64,000 bases of DNA from VXNF01 sp965116465 (GCA_965116465.1 OZ220687.1:868001-932000), one strand, 5' to 3'; counted from the stretch's first letter, positions 21,482 to 30,131 are shown. Made by a program: numbers and translations. The notes: generated by a model from the letters alone, not told the origin.

Positions 21482-23519
21482 TCTGAACCGGCACGGTGAA
21501 CCGGCTGGAGCGGGTCCTCATCTTCACGTAGCCGGGTTCGTTGACAGCGATGATGCCGTCCGTGAAGTCGGCAAAGTCGTTGAACTTGGCGATCTGGCGG
21601 GTCTCGTCGGTGTTGTTGAGGTGGGTGATGAACCAGTTCTCGGTGTTCTTCAGGATGTTTGCGTGCACCGATGACGGCTCCTGGGTCGAGTACACGATGC
21701 CGATGTTGAACTTTGCCCCCTCTTTGGCGGACCTGACCCAGATATCTGACATGTCATTGCTATCGCGCGGCAGCAGAGTGTGGGCCTCCTCGACGTAGAC
21801 AATCACTGCGGGGGGTTTGGAGAGCTCCCCGGTATCTCCCACAGGCTCCGGATGGATGAACGCACGTTGCTGTGCTCGGAATATGGCTCTCATCACGTCG
21901 CGAGCGGCCGTCTCGTTCATAGTCGGGTCGCCGGTGGACTGGTCGACGATTACCAGCCGGCCGGTTTGGAGATGGTCCACGATCTCGTCTGTGTAGTTCG
22001 ACCCCGCCGCCGGGTCGTGCCAGACACGGGCGGACCTCAGCACATTCAGGCCGCGGGTGTTGGAGAAGATCTGGAGCAACTCCAACAGCCGGCTGTCGGA
22101 CCACTTCTTGCCTCGTTTGCGTTCCCGAGCGCTGTCGAAATTCTTGAAGGCGTCGGTATCCACGAACTCCGAGAACGCCGCCGCGAAATCCGCTGCCCTC
22201 GACCAGGTGTTCAACGACACCTCGGACCCGTCAACAAAATGCCTCATAGCGTCACTTCGGCTCATGGCCGCTCTGAGATCCTTGTGGAAGAGCCCTGTTG
22301 TGTTCGGGGTATAGCTTGGGGCTCCGTAGCCGGCGGCGGCGAGAATCGCTCGATAGATGAGCAACGCCCTGCGGTACCTAGTCCAGTCGCTGCGGTCTGC
22401 GGGGTTCTGCGGCGGCACCATGTCTTGGCCCCTGAAGGGCTTGATGTAGCCAGCGGTCTCGCCCGACAGGTAATCGTCGAGTATCTGTTTGCCTTGGGTC
22501 AGGCTGCTTAGCGAGTCGCCGGCGTCGTAGCCGTCTGGGGGGTCGAGCGGTTCGCGGTCCCCGTAGAAATTGAACTTGGTGATGTTCCGGTTCGGGTCGT
22601 GCGGGTGGGGGTGCAGCCCGTACGTCACCACATCGTCGGGATCTGCCCACTCGTGGTTGCCCATATTCCGCAGGCAGCCCTGGTCCTGGGGATTGGCGTT
22701 GGCATACTCGCCGTCGGGGTCGAAGATGATCTGCCCGACCCGGGCGCCGTCCTCGGGCCGTCGCATCTCAAACACGGCCCGAGCGACGATCTTGACGGTG
22801 TTCGACTTGCCGGTGCGGGTCATCCCAAAGAGTGCTGTGCGTTGAGCAACGAAGTCCTCTGCCGCGATGTTCACGGCGGCCGCGTCAGCGGGCGTCGCCG
22901 TGGCGTAGCGGACGTGGCCGATCTTCGTCGTCCGGCCCCCGTCCTCGGCCCAGCTGGCGCTGTTGACAATCTGCTCCAACTCATCGCCGGTCGGCTTGTA
23001 CACCTTCAAGCCCCGCCCGCTATAAAAGTTGTCCACGTCGCTGCTAAACCGCCACGGCGCGTTTGTGCCCTCCGGCGGCTGGTACGTCCCGAGGATCCGG
23101 CACCGCACCCCGGAATACCTCATCAAGTTCAAAGTGAACAGATCTGTCACATCGCTGTCGTCCCAGTTCCCGGTGCTGTCCGCCACCCGCTGGGCCGCAT
23201 CGAAGCGAGCCTGCCGCATCGACATGTCATTCGGCAGCGGGGTACTCGACACCACCCGCAACAGCAGGCGGGGCGCTCCGGGATCGGGGTGGTCATCGTC
23301 TCCCAGCCTGACCGCTACCAACAGACACCCCTGCTGCACGCCGCCGACGGCCTGCTTGGCGCTGTCGTGCAACAAGAAATCGGCTGTCGTGTAGTCGATC
23401 TGGATCACATCACCGATCAGGCGCCCAGGATCAACGAACGTCTGCTTCTGCTGATCGTGATCGGCGACGATCTCAGTGAGTGCGTCACTCAGCCCGCCCG
23501 GACTGCCGAGTTCGCTCAT
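21441..23519 (-). CDS. HerA-family DNA-pumping ATPase
   Basis: A 692-residue protein with an N-terminal HAS-barrel-like region and a RecA-like HerA/FtsK core. Walker A is GMTRTGKSN at 232-240; Walker B is VIVYVEEAH, followed by a sensor-like STQEPSS. A large insert between them (about 300-500) is variable. HerA hexamers pump DNA and feed partner nucleases. ATG 23519 was chosen because the upstream part of the frame (to 23678) has no conserved pattern. It heads the minus-strand series HerA, NurA-like, methyltransferase and, more loosely, helicase-nuclease. Confidence 0.9.
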   Translation of the reverse strand: MSELGSPGGLSDALTEIVADHDQQKQTFVDPGRLIGDVIQIDYTTADFLLHDSAKQAVGGVQQGCLLVAVRLGDDDHPDPGAPRLLLRVVSSTPLPNDMSMRQARFDAAQRVADSTGNWDDSDVTDLFTLNLMRYSGVRCRILGTYQPPEGTNAPWRFSSDVDNFYSGRGLKVYKPTGDELEQIVNSASWAEDGGRTTKIGHVRYATATPADAAAVNIAAEDFVAQRTALFGMTRTGKSNTVKIVARAVFEMRRPEDGARVGQIIFDPDGEYANANPQDQGCLRNMGNHEWADPDDVVTYGLHPHPHDPNRNITKFNFYGDREPLDPPDGYDAGDSLSSLTQGKQILDDYLSGETAGYIKPFRGQDMVPPQNPADRSDWTRYRRALLIYRAILAAAGYGAPSYTPNTTGLFHKDLRAAMSRSDAMRHFVDGSEVSLNTWSRAADFAAAFSEFVDTDAFKNFDSARERKRGKKWSDSRLLELLQIFSNTRGLNVLRSARVWHDPAAGSNYTDEIVDHLQTGRLVIVDQSTGDPTMNETAARDVMRAIFRAQQRAFIHPEPVGDTGELSKPPAVIVYVEEAHTLLPRDSNDMSDIWVRSAKEGAKFNIGIVYSTQEPSSVHANILKNTENWFITHLNNTDETRQIAKFNDFADFTDGIIAVNEPGYVKMRTRSSRFTVPVQIDVFDAPTAGIGL

Positions 23520-23793
23520 GTGTACCTCGCTGGTCGGCGTCGGCGCAGCATAGTAGTGGCCACCGTTAGGCAAACGCGGCGCGATGCCGCCACACTCAGA
23601 GCGTCCTATGGGGCGAACACCACGACGGCAATGAAATCTCGGCCACCAACGCTGGGCGGCTGTGAGAATCTCCCGCATCCCCTGAGCCTCGCTGCTGATC
23701 GCCTCATCTCAGGCTCAACCCCGACTTAGCAAGGAGCAACGACAGGCGGCAGTGGGAATCGACACTCCTGCGTCATCGAAGGGCGAGGCATTC
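23520..23793. other. Spacer between the HerA group and the Kiwa-like pair
   Basis: No gene is seen. Both flanking operons are on the minus strand, so this stretch should hold the HerA-group promoter and the end of the kwaB-like transcript. I could not pick out a confident promoter or terminator. Confidence 0.35.
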
Positions 23794-24714
23794 TCAACCC
23801 ATCGCCGACTTGCGCTGCGACTCGAATGCTTGGCCGGTGAGCCGACCCTTGTAGAGGTCTTCGTTCAGCAGATGGAGGAAGCCGAACCGATCGGCGGGAT
23901 CGAAGACAAGCTGCCCGTCGACAACGACCTTTTCCGAGTCGAGCCCCAGCTCGTCGGCGTAGTCTGCGACCTGCTCCAGATCGACGTGAGCGAGGTGGCC
24001 CCGATGCTCAATGTCTCGGAGCCGGCGCCACGTGCGGGAGTCCCGGAGCGCGACTTCCCGAAGGCTCTCGATACTTGCGGCACTCATGGGGAGGTACGCG
24101 GTGATTCCCTCGATCCACGTGGAGACATGCTGCTCCACGAGTCCGATCTGGCGGAACAGCATCTCGAAGGATCTCTGGTCAAGGACAACTGCCCAGTTCC
24201 GCCCCAGAACGAAGTGGAAGTCCGGCGAGAAGCTGAAGGCGGGCCCTTCGATTCGCGTTAGCCGTTCCTGACCAATGGCCAAGAATCGTCCGGCCCGGTG
24301 TGGCAGCCGCGGGTTCGTGCTTCGCACGAAGAGGACCCGGTCAGTCTCGTCGCCTAACGCGACGGCATAGAGCTTGATCGTCAGATCGAGTTCCGCCGGC
24401 GTGACCTGGGGGATCGCCCCCAGGTCGTGGACAAGGCCTCGAAACGCGCCGAGGTCGGCCAGTGTCTCGGCGTCGTCGATCACGAAGAACTCGCCATCGT
24501 CGAGTTCTGCCGTAGCGGTGTAGGAAGCCGGCATCCCCTCACCGATGCGATCGCGAGCCCCGTGACACTGCTCACGCAGGGCATGGGCGGCACCCCGGTC
24601 GAGTGCGAGATGGCTCGCCTCGATCGTGTCATCGACCATCCGTCCGACCGTGAGGGTGAGAGCCTCCTCAAGCCGCGCGTCGATCTCCTGAAGAATCTCC
24701 TCGGGGGAAGTCAC
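23794..24714 (-). CDS. KwaB-like DUF4868 protein of a Kiwa-type system
   Basis: A 306-residue soluble protein fitting DUF4868, the KwaB family: a central beta-rich part (RFLAIGQERLTRIEGPAFSF, then FHFVLGRNWAVVLDQRSFE) and a C-terminal helical end (FGFLHLLNEDLYKGRLTG) typical of the family. Its length is close to known KwaB. Its ATG overlaps the stop of the preceding membrane gene (24711-24714, ATGA). In Kiwa, KwaB works with the membrane protein KwaA against phage at the membrane; the present pair has that order and coupling. Assignment rests on pattern recognition, not a search. Confidence 0.8.
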   Translation of the reverse strand: MTSPEEILQEIDARLEEALTLTVGRMVDDTIEASHLALDRGAAHALREQCHGARDRIGEGMPASYTATAELDDGEFFVIDDAETLADLGAFRGLVHDLGAIPQVTPAELDLTIKLYAVALGDETDRVLFVRSTNPRLPHRAGRFLAIGQERLTRIEGPAFSFSPDFHFVLGRNWAVVLDQRSFEMLFRQIGLVEQHVSTWIEGITAYLPMSAASIESLREVALRDSRTWRRLRDIEHRGHLAHVDLEQVADYADELGLDSEKVVVDGQLVFDPADRFGFLHLLNEDLYKGRLTGQAFESQRKSAMG

Positions 24715-25250
24715 ACGTCCTCCTGCCGGTGGCGTTCGACCAGCACGCTAGAGCCGATGCGGATACAGCGGCGTGATGCCGACCAAGCGCTGACGTCGCT
24801 CTTGGCTACGAGATAGAAGGTCGCGCCTCCGGTCTTGGCGTTGTAAATCCGGTAGCCGAGTAGGTAGAGAAGCGGGTTGACGAAGACGCGGCCGGTAGCC
24901 ACGTGGATGTGAATAATCAGGGCCACAACGATCGCGCTGATCACGATTTCCTCGGTCGACTTTGACGTATAGATGAGCACAGGCAGGAGGTAGGCACCTA
25001 TGTGCCCGAGGACCTCCCCGCTCCGATCTTCGATGTCATCAAACTCCAGAGGATCGGCGTTGCCTCGCCGCACGATGAGGACTCCTCCCACGAGGACAAT
25101 GACTCCGATCGCGGCGGGGATAAGAAACAGCCAGACCCAGTCGCTGCCGCGGGAACGGAACGCCAACAAGCCCAGCGCGGGCGCGAACGCGGCGAGGCCG
25201 AGTTCGAGCCGGACTGGAAGGCTGCCGCGGCGTGGCGGTCGGGAAGGCAT
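24711..25250 (-). CDS. KwaA-like membrane protein of a Kiwa-type system
   Basis: A 179-residue protein with four hydrophobic segments: about 16-32, 38-58, 84-94 and 100-118. After the last come NPLLYLLGYRIYNAK and then a short soluble tail. KwaA proteins are four-helix membrane proteins with a similar post-helix 'NPLL.LLGYR.Y' stretch. It is translationally coupled to the DUF4868 gene. The plus-strand PhyH gene begins 123 bp away on the other side, so the two promoters share that gap. Together with its neighbour this is a complete two-gene Kiwa-like locus. Confidence 0.75.
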   Translation of the reverse strand: MPSRPPRRGSLPVRLELGLAAFAPALGLLAFRSRGSDWVWLFLIPAAIGVIVLVGGVLIVRRGNADPLEFDDIEDRSGEVLGHIGAYLLPVLIYTSKSTEEIVISAIVVALIIHIHVATGRVFVNPLLYLLGYRIYNAKTGGATFYLVAKSDVSAWSASRRCIRIGSSVLVERHRQEDV

Positions 25251-25373
25251 CGCTCAACCCTACGTCTCGGCTGTGACAGCCGAGATCGGCGAGCGTGGGG
25301 ACGGTCAGACGGGAACTCGCTCTACGCTCGGCACCCCACGCTGCGCAGCAGGTAGGTTGCAAGCTCGCGGCCG

Positions 25374-26291
25374 TTGGCACGGGACTGGGAATTCGCCTTG
25401 ACGACACAACGCACCAACGCCTTCCCTGATCTGGATCGTGATCTGCGGTTCATCCCGTTGGGGGTTGAGGAGCCGCGGACCCTCACGCCCAGTCAGGTTC
25501 GTCGGTACAACGAGGTGGGGCATCTGTTCCCCATCGACATCTTCTCAGCCGACGAGATCGCCGAGATCCGGGGCTACATCGACGACCTGCTGGCCGGGGC
25601 GCTGGCGGCGGGGTGGGACAACTACCAGGTGGTCAACTGGCACAAGTGTTGCCGGGGCATCTGGGACATCGTGACCGACAGCCGCATCATCGACGTCGTT
25701 TCGGACCTGCTGGGCGACACCGTGATCCTGCGCCACAGCCACCTGTTCGCCAAGCTCCCCGGCGACGCCAAGCGGGTCAGCTGGCACCAGGACGCCTCCT
25801 ACTGGCCGCTCACGCCCAGCCGGGTGGTCTCGGCCTGGCTGGCCATCGACGACGTCGACGTCGACAACGCCGCCATGCAGGTCATCCCCCGCTCGCACCA
25901 CCACGCGCAACTCGCCTTCCGCGACAGCACCGCCACCGAGAACAACGTGCTGTCCCAGACCGTCGATGACGCCGCCGACTACGGCGACGCGCCCGTCGCC
26001 CTGGAGATGCGCGCCGGACAGATCTCCCTGCACAGCGACTGGATCCTGCACGGCTCCGAACCCAACCGCTCCAACCGCCGCCGCTGCGGGCTGGCGATGC
26101 GCTACCTCTCCGCGGACGTGCGCGCCTACGACGGCTGGAACACCAACTCCACCTGGTGCCGCGGCACCGACCCCACCGGCCACTGGGCCAACCACCCCCG
26201 CCCCGACAGCGAACAGATCCCCACTCCCGAGAGCGCCGCCGCAGACGACCCCGTCAGGGAAGCATCCCTCAGCCCCCACCGCCAGCAATAG
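25374..26291 (+). CDS. Phytanoyl-CoA-dioxygenase (PhyH)-like Fe(II)/2-oxoglutarate oxygenase, full-length copy A
   Basis: About 305 residues, the only complete member of six PhyH copies here. Iron ligands are the HQD of SWHQDASYWPL (about 138-140) and a distal His in ILHGSEPNRS (about 226), with an Arg roughly ten residues on for 2-oxoglutarate. The N-terminal 60 residues (LTPSQVRRYNEVGHLFPIDI) are typical of the family. Both candidate starts are TTG (25374 or 25398), with no strong Shine-Dalgarno. The substrate is unknown; relatives hydroxylate small metabolites. It is the presumed source of the five truncated copies at 28585, 30184, 32618, 35296 and 39452. Confidence 0.85.
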   Translation: MARDWEFALTTQRTNAFPDLDRDLRFIPLGVEEPRTLTPSQVRRYNEVGHLFPIDIFSADEIAEIRGYIDDLLAGALAAGWDNYQVVNWHKCCRGIWDIVTDSRIIDVVSDLLGDTVILRHSHLFAKLPGDAKRVSWHQDASYWPLTPSRVVSAWLAIDDVDVDNAAMQVIPRSHHHAQLAFRDSTATENNVLSQTVDDAADYGDAPVALEMRAGQISLHSDWILHGSEPNRSNRRRCGLAMRYLSADVRAYDGWNTNSTWCRGTDPTGHWANHPRPDSEQIPTPESAAADDPVREASLSPHRQQ

Positions 26292-26606
26292 CCGGCTGGC
26301 CGGCGAGGCCGGCCGAGGCGCCGACAGGTCGAGACCGCCACGACGGCAGGCCGGTCGCCGGGCTCGGCCACCGGATCATCCTCAAGGCTGTCGCACCGTT
26401 CCTCCATACTGCGTTGGAGCAGACGAGCGGCACGTCCCTGAACGCGACCAGGGCTTCTGCTGCGACGAGACACCAGGCGATGGAGGCAACATGAGATCTG
26501 GTCTGACCGCCCGAGCGAGGGCCCGGTTGGGGAGGACGAGCGTTCATAGCGCTCGTCGGCCTACGAGGACCGGTGCCGTCCACTCCGGGAGGTTGAGGCG
26601 GCAACG
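26292..26606. other. Region after PhyH copy A
   Basis: No gene is seen. Just past the PhyH stop is a GC-rich dyad (GCCGG repeats, 26291-26320). AGGTCGAG near 26327 recurs behind copies B, C and E and marks the 3' limit of the shared PhyH block. The rest has coding-like patches but no start and no recognisable motif. Confidence 0.4.
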
Positions 26607-26927
26607 GTGGCCAAGCACGAGCACGAGAAGCGGCAGGCCGGGCTCAGAGCGCGCATCCACAGGAACGTCATGTGCGCCGGGGGTTGTGGCACCCGATACG
26701 GCAAACGACGGAAGGACCACAACTTCTCCGGCGGCAGCGGCATCGAAGGAGGATGGCTCTGCCCGACGAATATCTCGTGCCTCGACGAGCCCATCGGAGA
26801 TCACTACTGCGGCATGTGCACCCATCAGGAATGGCTCTCCACTATCCGGCAGTCCGAAGACCCGGAAAGCCCCCCGGACGCTGTCGAAACGGCAGAGGCG
26901 GTTCAACTCGATCCTGTAGCTGGGTGA
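26607..26927 (+). CDS. Small Cys-rich zinc-binding-like protein
   Basis: A 106-residue protein from GTG 26607. It starts AKHEHEKRQAGLRARIHRNV, then has two Cys pairs, C..GC near 23-27 and C...C near 52-58, followed by HYCGMCTHQEW near 66-76. The Cys/His spacing suggests one or two zinc sites. I do not recognise the family. It is the only plus-strand gene inside the first cassette of the PhyH array. A less certain call because the C-terminal third is low-complexity Glu/Pro/Ala. Confidence 0.45.
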   Translation: MAKHEHEKRQAGLRARIHRNVMCAGGCGTRYGKRRKDHNFSGGSGIEGGWLCPTNISCLDEPIGDHYCGMCTHQEWLSTIRQSEDPESPPDAVETAEAVQLDPVAG

Positions 26928-27016
26928 GAATCGGCGGGATCGTGCTACGACCCTCCAACGCCGACACTGTGATGGCGACAGCCGTCGGAGTCAGAGATCG
27001 ATCCCTTACGTCCCGC

Positions 27017-27373
27017 CTACAGCCACCGGATCCAGGAGTCGCCGCTGATCGGCGGGTCCTCCAGGAATCTCCGCAACGCAACGATCAGATTGCCGGGATA
27101 GGCGAGCGTCGCCCGGTTGAAGCGGCTCGGATTCGTGAAGATGAGACCGGCGTGAGGTTCGCCGTCAACAGCCCGAGCGGATGCCAGCACCGTGAAGTCA
27201 CCCACGTTCTCGGTGACGAGCGCCCGGCCGGTGGTGGCTGCGTGGTCGAGCAGTTCGGCATCGCTGGATCCGCGCAACGACGGGTCGGCAGCAACGGCCA
27301 CGACATCGAAGCCAGCCTCGGTGAGCGCATCAGCGATGGCCGGCGCGTGCATCTCGTCGAGCAGCAGCCTCAC
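27017..27373 (-). CDS. DUF5615-type PIN-like toxin
   Basis: A 118-residue PIN-like protein: MRLLLDEMHAPAIADALTEAGFDV carries the first acidic pair, and GRALVTENVGDF the central acidic strand of DUF5615/Mut7-C PIN domains, expected RNases. Its start overlaps the stop of the antitoxin gene (27370-27373, ATGA). It is the promoter-distal gene of a two-gene toxin-antitoxin unit, the first cassette after PhyH copy A. Confidence 0.8.
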   Translation of the reverse strand: MRLLLDEMHAPAIADALTEAGFDVVAVAADPSLRGSSDAELLDHAATTGRALVTENVGDFTVLASARAVDGEPHAGLIFTNPSRFNRATLAYPGNLIVALRRFLEDPPISGDSWIRWL

Positions 27374-27792
27374 GTCTCGAGCAGCGCCTGCCTGCGCACC
27401 CAGGCTGCCTCGGCCTCCTCGGCCACCCGGGCCCGCTCGGCCAGCGCCGCGTCGATCTCGTCGGTGAACTCCGCGTAGTAGGCCACGGCCGCGTCCACCA
27501 TCGCCTCGCTCAGTCCCAGCAACTCCGCAGCCCGGGACCGCCGCTGCGCCGCGGGCACATCGCCGCCGACGATCGCTCCGATCACGTCGGCCACCTCGGG
27601 ACCGCCAACCAGCACGGCCCGCCGACCCGCCGGACCGTCCCGGAACAGCACCGTCGGGTGAGCCTCCATGCGCAGGCCCTCATCGATCAGCCGCTCGGCG
27701 AGCGGGGAGACGCCCTGGCCGTGGCGACGGGCGCTCTCCTTCAACCGCCCATGCAGCGGCTCGTCCGAGAAGCGGATCGATACAACAGGCAT
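27370..27792 (-). CDS. VapB-like antitoxin (ribbon-helix-helix plus DUF433-like tail)
   Basis: A 140-residue protein. MPVVSIRFSDEPLHGRLKES and the following helices look like a ribbon-helix-helix DNA-binding domain. The C-terminal part (VIGAIVGGDVP, RSRAAELLGLSEAMVDAAVAYY) fits the VapB C-terminal/DUF433 toxin-binding type. ATG 27792 is chosen; the frame extends far upstream without domain content, and a perfect dyad and a -10-like box lie directly before this ATG. It should repress its own promoter and neutralise the PIN-like toxin that follows. Confidence 0.75.
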   Translation of the reverse strand: MPVVSIRFSDEPLHGRLKESARRHGQGVSPLAERLIDEGLRMEAHPTVLFRDGPAGRRAVLVGGPEVADVIGAIVGGDVPAAQRRSRAAELLGLSEAMVDAAVAYYAEFTDEIDAALAERARVAEEAEAAWVRRQALLET

Positions 27793-27793
27793 T

Positions 27794-27806
27794 ACTACAG
27801 TGTAGT
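27794..27806 (-). promoter_or_regulatory. Operator dyad and leaderless -10 before vapB-like gene
   Basis: ACTAC-AGT-GTAGT is a 5-bp dyad immediately upstream of the ATG. On the minus strand it contains TACACT, a good -10 box, only 7 bases from the start codon, so transcription would begin at or near the ATG. This is a leaderless arrangement common in actinobacterial toxin-antitoxin units. The overlap with the dyad suggests autorepression. Confidence 0.5.
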
Positions 27807-28073
27807 CAGCTGTCATCCGGGTCTGTCCGGGCCGCTCTTCCTGGCCGACACCGCGCGCGATTGGCTGAGGGCATCGAGTCGTATTGCGGCTTCGGAAGGC
27901 TCGCCTGAATAGCTCGCCAGGTAGCGGCCAATAGGGCACCCCTACGGCCCGGAGGTGTGCTTGGGCCAGGAAATTGTCAGCCGCTGGCGTGCGCGGACAC
28001 CTGGCGATTGGCCGCGCAGGCCTGGAGCAGCTGGGTTGCGCCTGTCCGATCACATGTGAAGAATGCCACGCAC

Positions 28074-28538
28074 TTACGGGAATTCCGCGGGGAGAGTGTC
28101 CTCTTTATTCCTAGCTTTCGAGAAGGACACCACCGCGCGAGGTGGTGAGTCGTTAGTCACTCCAATCACGGTGCCGGTGCGCCGACGGATTGCCGACTCA
28201 GGCGCTGCGCTCTCCGTCCAGATTGCCTCAACTCGGCTGTAGCTCAGATTGGCTGCCATAGCGACCGCGTCGCACGCCGACCCCCCTTCGAAGTTGGCTT
28301 CTGATCCGCGATTCTTGCTTCGGGTCGCCGTGAAGCCGCTTGTAACCAACCACTGCACCGCGTCGACGATCCCCCGATCTCTCCCATGGTTCGCATCTGG
28401 ATCCTGCCCGCGCTTGGTCGGCCGTAGTCGTTCACCCGCGAGTCGATCCGCAACCCACTGGGCCAACTCGGTCGGCAGGGATTCGCCATCTCGGAGAAGC
28501 CGTGCGGCAATGAGGTTGAGAGAATCCCACGCCACCAC
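28074..28538 (-). CDS. Hypothetical protein at the end of cassette 1
   Basis: A 154-residue soluble protein, not recognised. The N-terminal part has SLNLIAARLLRDGESLP, LAQWVADRLAGERLRPTKRG and a DRGIVDAVQWLV helix, with coding-like composition and no overlap with other good frames. No catalytic motif is evident. It lies between the VapB-like unit and PhyH fragment B, on the same strand as the other cassette genes, and its 5' end is 46 bp from the PhyH fragment. Confidence 0.55.
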   Translation of the reverse strand: MVAWDSLNLIAARLLRDGESLPTELAQWVADRLAGERLRPTKRGQDPDANHGRDRGIVDAVQWLVTSGFTATRSKNRGSEANFEGGSACDAVAMAANLSYSRVEAIWTESAAPESAIRRRTGTVIGVTNDSPPRAVVSFSKARNKEDTLPAEFP

Positions 28539-28584
28539 GATCTCCTCCGAACACCAGATGAGACGGCGGAGATACTCGCTCTGC

Positions 28585-28749
28585 GCCTACGACGGCTGGA
28601 ACGCCAACTCCACCTGGTGCCGCGGCACCGACCCCACCGGCGGCCACTGGGCCAACCACCCCCGCCCCCACGGCGAGCACATCCCCACCCCCGACAACGC
28701 CCCCGACCCCGCCAGAGAAGCATCCCTCAGCCCCCACCGCCAGCAGTAA
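28585..28749 (+). pseudogene. PhyH fragment B (C-terminal 55 codons)
   Basis: The frame matches the C terminus of PhyH copy A from AYDGWN.NSTWCRGTDPTG to the stop, ending ASLSPHRQQ. Everything upstream, including all iron ligands, is missing, and the sequence switches abruptly to unrelated DNA at 28585. It has no start codon. It marks the right boundary of cassette 1 and is followed 64 bp later by the end of an ASCH gene. Confidence 0.9.
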
Positions 28750-28813
28750 CGCCAGCGGGGGCGGCAAGGTCGAGGCCGGCCGACTCAGGCGACTTGGGTG
28801 GCCTGCCCGTTGA

Positions 28814-29275
28814 CTACGCGGCCAACTGCAGGAGGCGGTTGCCGGTCTCGGTGTCGACGTAGGAGAAGCTCTGCGGTGGGTGGAATTCCTTCGACCTCGC
28901 ACGCAACTCCACGAGAGGAACCGGCCGGCTGAATCGCCTCGGGCTCGCCAGGCGCAGAGCGGTTCCCGCCTCGACGCCCTCGAAGTAGCTCAGGAACTCC
29001 CCGTGATCGAGACTGCTTCCGGTGCCGTGCACCTGCCAGAGGGCGCCAAGATGACCGGACTCGACGCTCGTCACGACGCAAGTCCCCAGCAACGCCCGCA
29101 CCGGCGTCGACGCATAGATGAGCGCAAGTGTCGGAACGCGGATCTTCGGCTCGGTGCGACGAAGTTCAACGGTCTTGACGCCGCTGAGAATCGCATCAGC
29201 GAATCGCGGCCTGAGCGACAGGATCATCATCCGATCACGATCGAGCGCCATGCCGTCCACGGAATACTCAGTCAT
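28814..29275 (-). CDS. ASCH-domain protein, copy 1
   Basis: A 153-residue protein: MMILSLRPRFADAILSGVKT then VELRRTEP is the typical ASCH opening strand and helix, followed by PTLALIYASTP and a CVVTSVES strand. ASCH is a PUA-like RNA/nucleotide-binding fold. It is nearly identical to the gene at 30975-31436. Directly upstream it keeps only the last eight codons of the XRE antitoxin gene that precedes copy 2, so this copy has lost its operon partners. It now sits behind an unrelated PIN module. The start follows the shared MTEYSV beginning. Confidence 0.85.
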   Translation of the reverse strand: MTEYSVDGMALDRDRMMILSLRPRFADAILSGVKTVELRRTEPKIRVPTLALIYASTPVRALLGTCVVTSVESGHLGALWQVHGTGSSLDHGEFLSYFEGVEAGTALRLASPRRFSRPVPLVELRARSKEFHPPQSFSYVDTETGNRLLQLAA

Positions 29276-29349
29276 CAGAGCCGCCTTACCTGTCGATGTC
29301 GGCAGTCTCGTGGTCGGCAGTACTACTCGGCAGCCTCCCGAGGCAATCC

Positions 29350-29793
29350 TCAAAGGGCGAGGCCTGCGTCAGGAAGGACGGACGTTTCGAGCATCTCCAG
29401 GAACGCCGCGGGTGCGATCACAGGCGGCCTCTGTTCCGGCCATTCGAGGAGATCCTTGTCGCCGCTCACGACGAAGTCCGCCCCGTGCTCGCGGGCGAGG
29501 GCGACCAGGTAGTCGTCCGCGCTGTCTCGTGTCAGAGGGCTGACCTCGCCCGGGTCGGCCACGAGGACGGCCCTCTCCGTGACGGCGTCCACGTACCGCT
29601 TGGCCGCGTCCAGATCGATCCAGCGTCGCATGTTCGGCCTATCGAGGAGAACCGTCGTGAGCTCCGAGAGCAGACTCGGGCAAACGACGGCCTCGAAGAC
29701 TGCACCCCGAAGCCAATTCTGCACGATCGCATGCGGGGCGCCGGTGTTGATCGCACCGGACACGAAGACATTGGTGTCCAGCACGACGCGCAC
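29350..29793 (-). CDS. PIN-domain toxin (COG1569 type)
   Basis: A 147-residue PIN protein: VVLDTNVFVSGAI (first Asp), CPSLLSELTTVL (Glu), DSADDYLVALAREHGADFVV (Asp pair) and SGDKDLL (last Asp). The four acidic sites expected for a PIN RNase are all present. It starts with GTG, 8 bases after the stop of the HTH antitoxin gene. It belongs to the COG1569 'putative toxin-antitoxin PIN' group and forms cassette 2 with that gene. Confidence 0.85.
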   Translation of the reverse strand: MRVVLDTNVFVSGAINTGAPHAIVQNWLRGAVFEAVVCPSLLSELTTVLLDRPNMRRWIDLDAAKRYVDAVTERAVLVADPGEVSPLTRDSADDYLVALAREHGADFVVSGDKDLLEWPEQRPPVIAPAAFLEMLETSVLPDAGLAL

Positions 29794-29801
29794 AGCGCCG
29801 C

Positions 29802-30131
29802 TCAGACTGCGGGCATACTGCGGCGGACGGCCCGCACCTCGGCGACGGCCAACTCCATGGCCTGCTCGTCCGAGAGGTCGCCATCGTTGGCGCCGGCGTT
29901 CTCGGCGAGATCGCGTCGAGCGTCGGCAAAGTAGTACTCCAACACCGCATCCTCGCTAACGCCCAAGGCTCGCCCCACTTCACCCCAACTGGCCCCCCCG
30001 GCGCGCGCCGCGGCGACGTGCTCGCGGCGCAGTCTGTCGAGTTGCGCCTCGCCCGCCGCCAACTCGCGCAGCGCCGCCAGCGGATCAGACGGCAGCCTTT
30101 CGATCGAGATGACGCTCACGACCCCAAACAT
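29802..30131 (-). CDS. HTH antitoxin partner of the COG1569 PIN toxin
   Basis: A 109-residue protein. LDRLRREHVAAARAGGASWGE followed by VGRALGVSEDAVLEYYF forms a sigma-like helix-turn-helix, then an acidic C-terminal tail (NDGDLSDEQAMELAVAEV) suitable for toxin binding. The exact start is uncertain: ATG 30131 or a GTG a few codons in. Its 5' side lies 52 bp from PhyH fragment C, so its promoter is squeezed against the truncated dioxygenase copy. Confidence 0.7.
   Translation of the reverse strand: MFGVVSVISIERLPSDPLAALRELAAGEAQLDRLRREHVAAARAGGASWGEVGRALGVSEDAVLEYYFADARRDLAENAGANDGDLSDEQAMELAVAEVRAVRRSMPAV

Noticed and set aside
25545..26288. Long minus-strand open frames opposite PhyH copy A (and likewise opposite copies C, D, E and F)
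   Set aside because: They are Val/Gly/Ala-rich antisense shadows of GC-rich coding DNA, with no motif; the plus-strand frame has the iron ligands.
26269..26606. Small open frames between PhyH copy A and the zinc protein
   Set aside because: Arg/Pro/Ala-rich with no Shine-Dalgarno or motif on either strand.
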